This document shows positions 6,091 through 6,605 of a DNA stretch of 6,605 bases, one piece after another; the stretch's first letter is position 1; every line of letters begins with the position of its first letter. The stretch is taken from assembly GCA_016763395.1 (NCBI GenBank), contig JAESTW010000898.1, forward strand, positions 1 through 6,605, in the 5' to 3' direction. The notes under the pieces were generated by a model. That model was not told where the DNA came from and did not search any database. It saw only the letters and a program-made list of their open reading frames with translations. The stretch is from Kofleriaceae bacterium (GTDB taxonomy: Bacteria; Myxococcota_A; Polyangia; Haliangiales; Haliangiaceae). The position numbers and the translations under genes are program-made.

Positions 6091-6605
6091 ATGATTCGAA
6101 TGATTGGATTGCTTTTCTGTGCGGCTTCCGCACTTTCCATCGGCGCATGCAGCGACGATGACGACAACAATAACAATAATACCGTCGACGCTGGCAACAA
6201 CGCTGTCGACGCTGGCAACAATACTGGCAGTGCTTGCGAGACCTACTGCACAACCGCAATGACAAACTGTACGGGTGCCAACGCAGTTTATGGGGATAAC
6301 GCTGAGTGCATGAGCGCATGTGCTGCGATGCCTGCAGGCGCAGAAGGCGATACGTCCGGCAATACAGCCTACTGCCGCGCCTACCACGCTGGCGTTGCTG
6401 GCATGATGGATGCGTCCGATCATTGTAAACATGCATCAGCCAGTGGTGGCGCTGTTTGTGGTACCAAGTGCGAAGCGTACTGTAGCCAGATTCAAACCAA
6501 CTGTACGGGTGGCGATGCTACCCACGATGACAACGCCGCTTGCCTGTCCGCCTGTGCGGCAATTCCAGAAGGCGCGTTCGATGACAAAGCGGGTAACACT
6601 GTTGA
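6091..6605 (+). CDS. Lipoprotein with tandem eight-cysteine repeats (3' end missing)
   Basis: The frame opens at the ATG at 6091 and runs off the window after 171 complete codons. The signal peptide MIRMIGLLFCAASALSIGAC has a lipobox IGAC with Cys20 as the lipidated residue. The mature protein starts with SDDDDNNNNN (21-30) and two VDAGNN units, a flexible acidic/Asn linker. Asp at +3 onward makes outer-membrane sorting plausible. A 78-residue module follows with eight cysteines at 49, 53, 60, 73, 77, 95, 112 and 123. A second module begins at Cys127, with cysteines at 127, 131, 138, 151 and 155, at exactly the same spacing until the window ends. Shared blocks include NCTG, C-x3-C-AA-x-P-x-GA and AGNT/SGNT. 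The first module also holds CRAYHAG and CKHASASGGAVC with several His residues. I recall similar Cys/His modules in secreted proteins of myxobacteria-like organisms but cannot name a family or function. The protein is probably extracytoplasmic and disulfide-bonded. Confidence 0.9.
   Translation, partial: MIRMIGLLFCAASALSIGACSDDDDNNNNNTVDAGNNAVDAGNNTGSACETYCTTAMTNCTGANAVYGDNAECMSACAAMPAGAEGDTSGNTAYCRAYHAGVAGMMDASDHCKHASASGGAVCGTKCEAYCSQIQTNCTGGDATHDDNAACLSACAAIPEGAFDDKAGNTV
6184..6221 (+). repeat. Short direct repeat in the lipoprotein linker (21-base period)
   Basis: GTCGACGCTGGCAACAA occurs at 6184-6200 and again at 6205-6221, identical over 17 bases with a 21-base period. It encodes VDAGNNA followed by VDAGNNT. 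The near-identity at DNA level suggests a recent duplication inside the linker. Confidence 0.8.
6235..6605 (+). repeat. Tandem protein-domain repeat, 234-base period
   Basis: The first unit spans 6235-6468 (residues 49-126). The second starts at 6469 (residue 127) and is cut by the window end. Cysteine spacing (4, 7, 13, 4) is identical in both units. The sequences have clearly diverged at DNA level, so this duplication is older than the linker repeat. How many units the whole gene holds cannot be seen. Confidence 0.85.

Noticed and set aside
6076..6436. Minus-strand frames with Val/Cys/His-rich repeats
   Set aside because: Reverse reading of the Asp/Asn linker and Cys modules; the plus frame has a ribosome site, signal peptide and exact repeat spacing.

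Overview
The window looks like chromosomal DNA from a Gram-negative, didermic bacterium, most likely a member of the former Deltaproteobacteria (Myxococcota or Bradymonadota type). The clues are a BamD-type outer-membrane assembly lipoprotein, a FadL-type outer-membrane channel, three further lipoprotein signal sequences, and a secreted Cys-rich lipoprotein whose mature N-terminus is an Asp/Asn-rich linker with VDAGNN repeats. That linker style is common in those phyla. The assignment is inference from protein style; no rRNA or other decisive marker is present.

Layout. Minus strand, left part: the 5' end of a lipoprotein gene with a retropepsin-like DTG motif (about 274 down to 1, cut by the window edge), preceded by a TATAAT-type promoter. 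Then a 269-base gap with a short hairpin, then bamD (1428 down to 544). A 147-base divergent intergenic region separates bamD from a plus-strand cluster of three closely spaced genes: an unrecognised Cys-rich lipoprotein (1576-2256), mnmG/gidA (2273-4225, tRNA wobble-uridine modification) and a FadL/OMPP1-type outer-membrane transport protein (4258-5838). The gaps of 16 and 32 bases suggest one transcript. A 252-base intergenic region full of inverted repeats follows. Then a Cys-rich lipoprotein gene starts at 6091 and runs off the right edge after about one and a half copies of a 78-residue, eight-cysteine repeat.

Theme. Apart from mnmG, every gene is predicted to act in the periplasm or outer membrane: BamD inserts beta-barrels such as the FadL-type protein, and the remaining three are lipoproteins of unknown role. 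mnmG sits as a housekeeping gene between two envelope genes, and no functional link is evident.

The parts most worth following are the leader of the last gene and its protein. In the leader, a perfect 9-base helix would pair part of the ribosome binding site and the bases directly before the ATG, enclosing nested stems. The protein carries an exactly spaced eight-cysteine tandem repeat. The two small unknown lipoproteins come next. No CRISPR array, insertion sequence, tRNA, rRNA or phage gene is visible.
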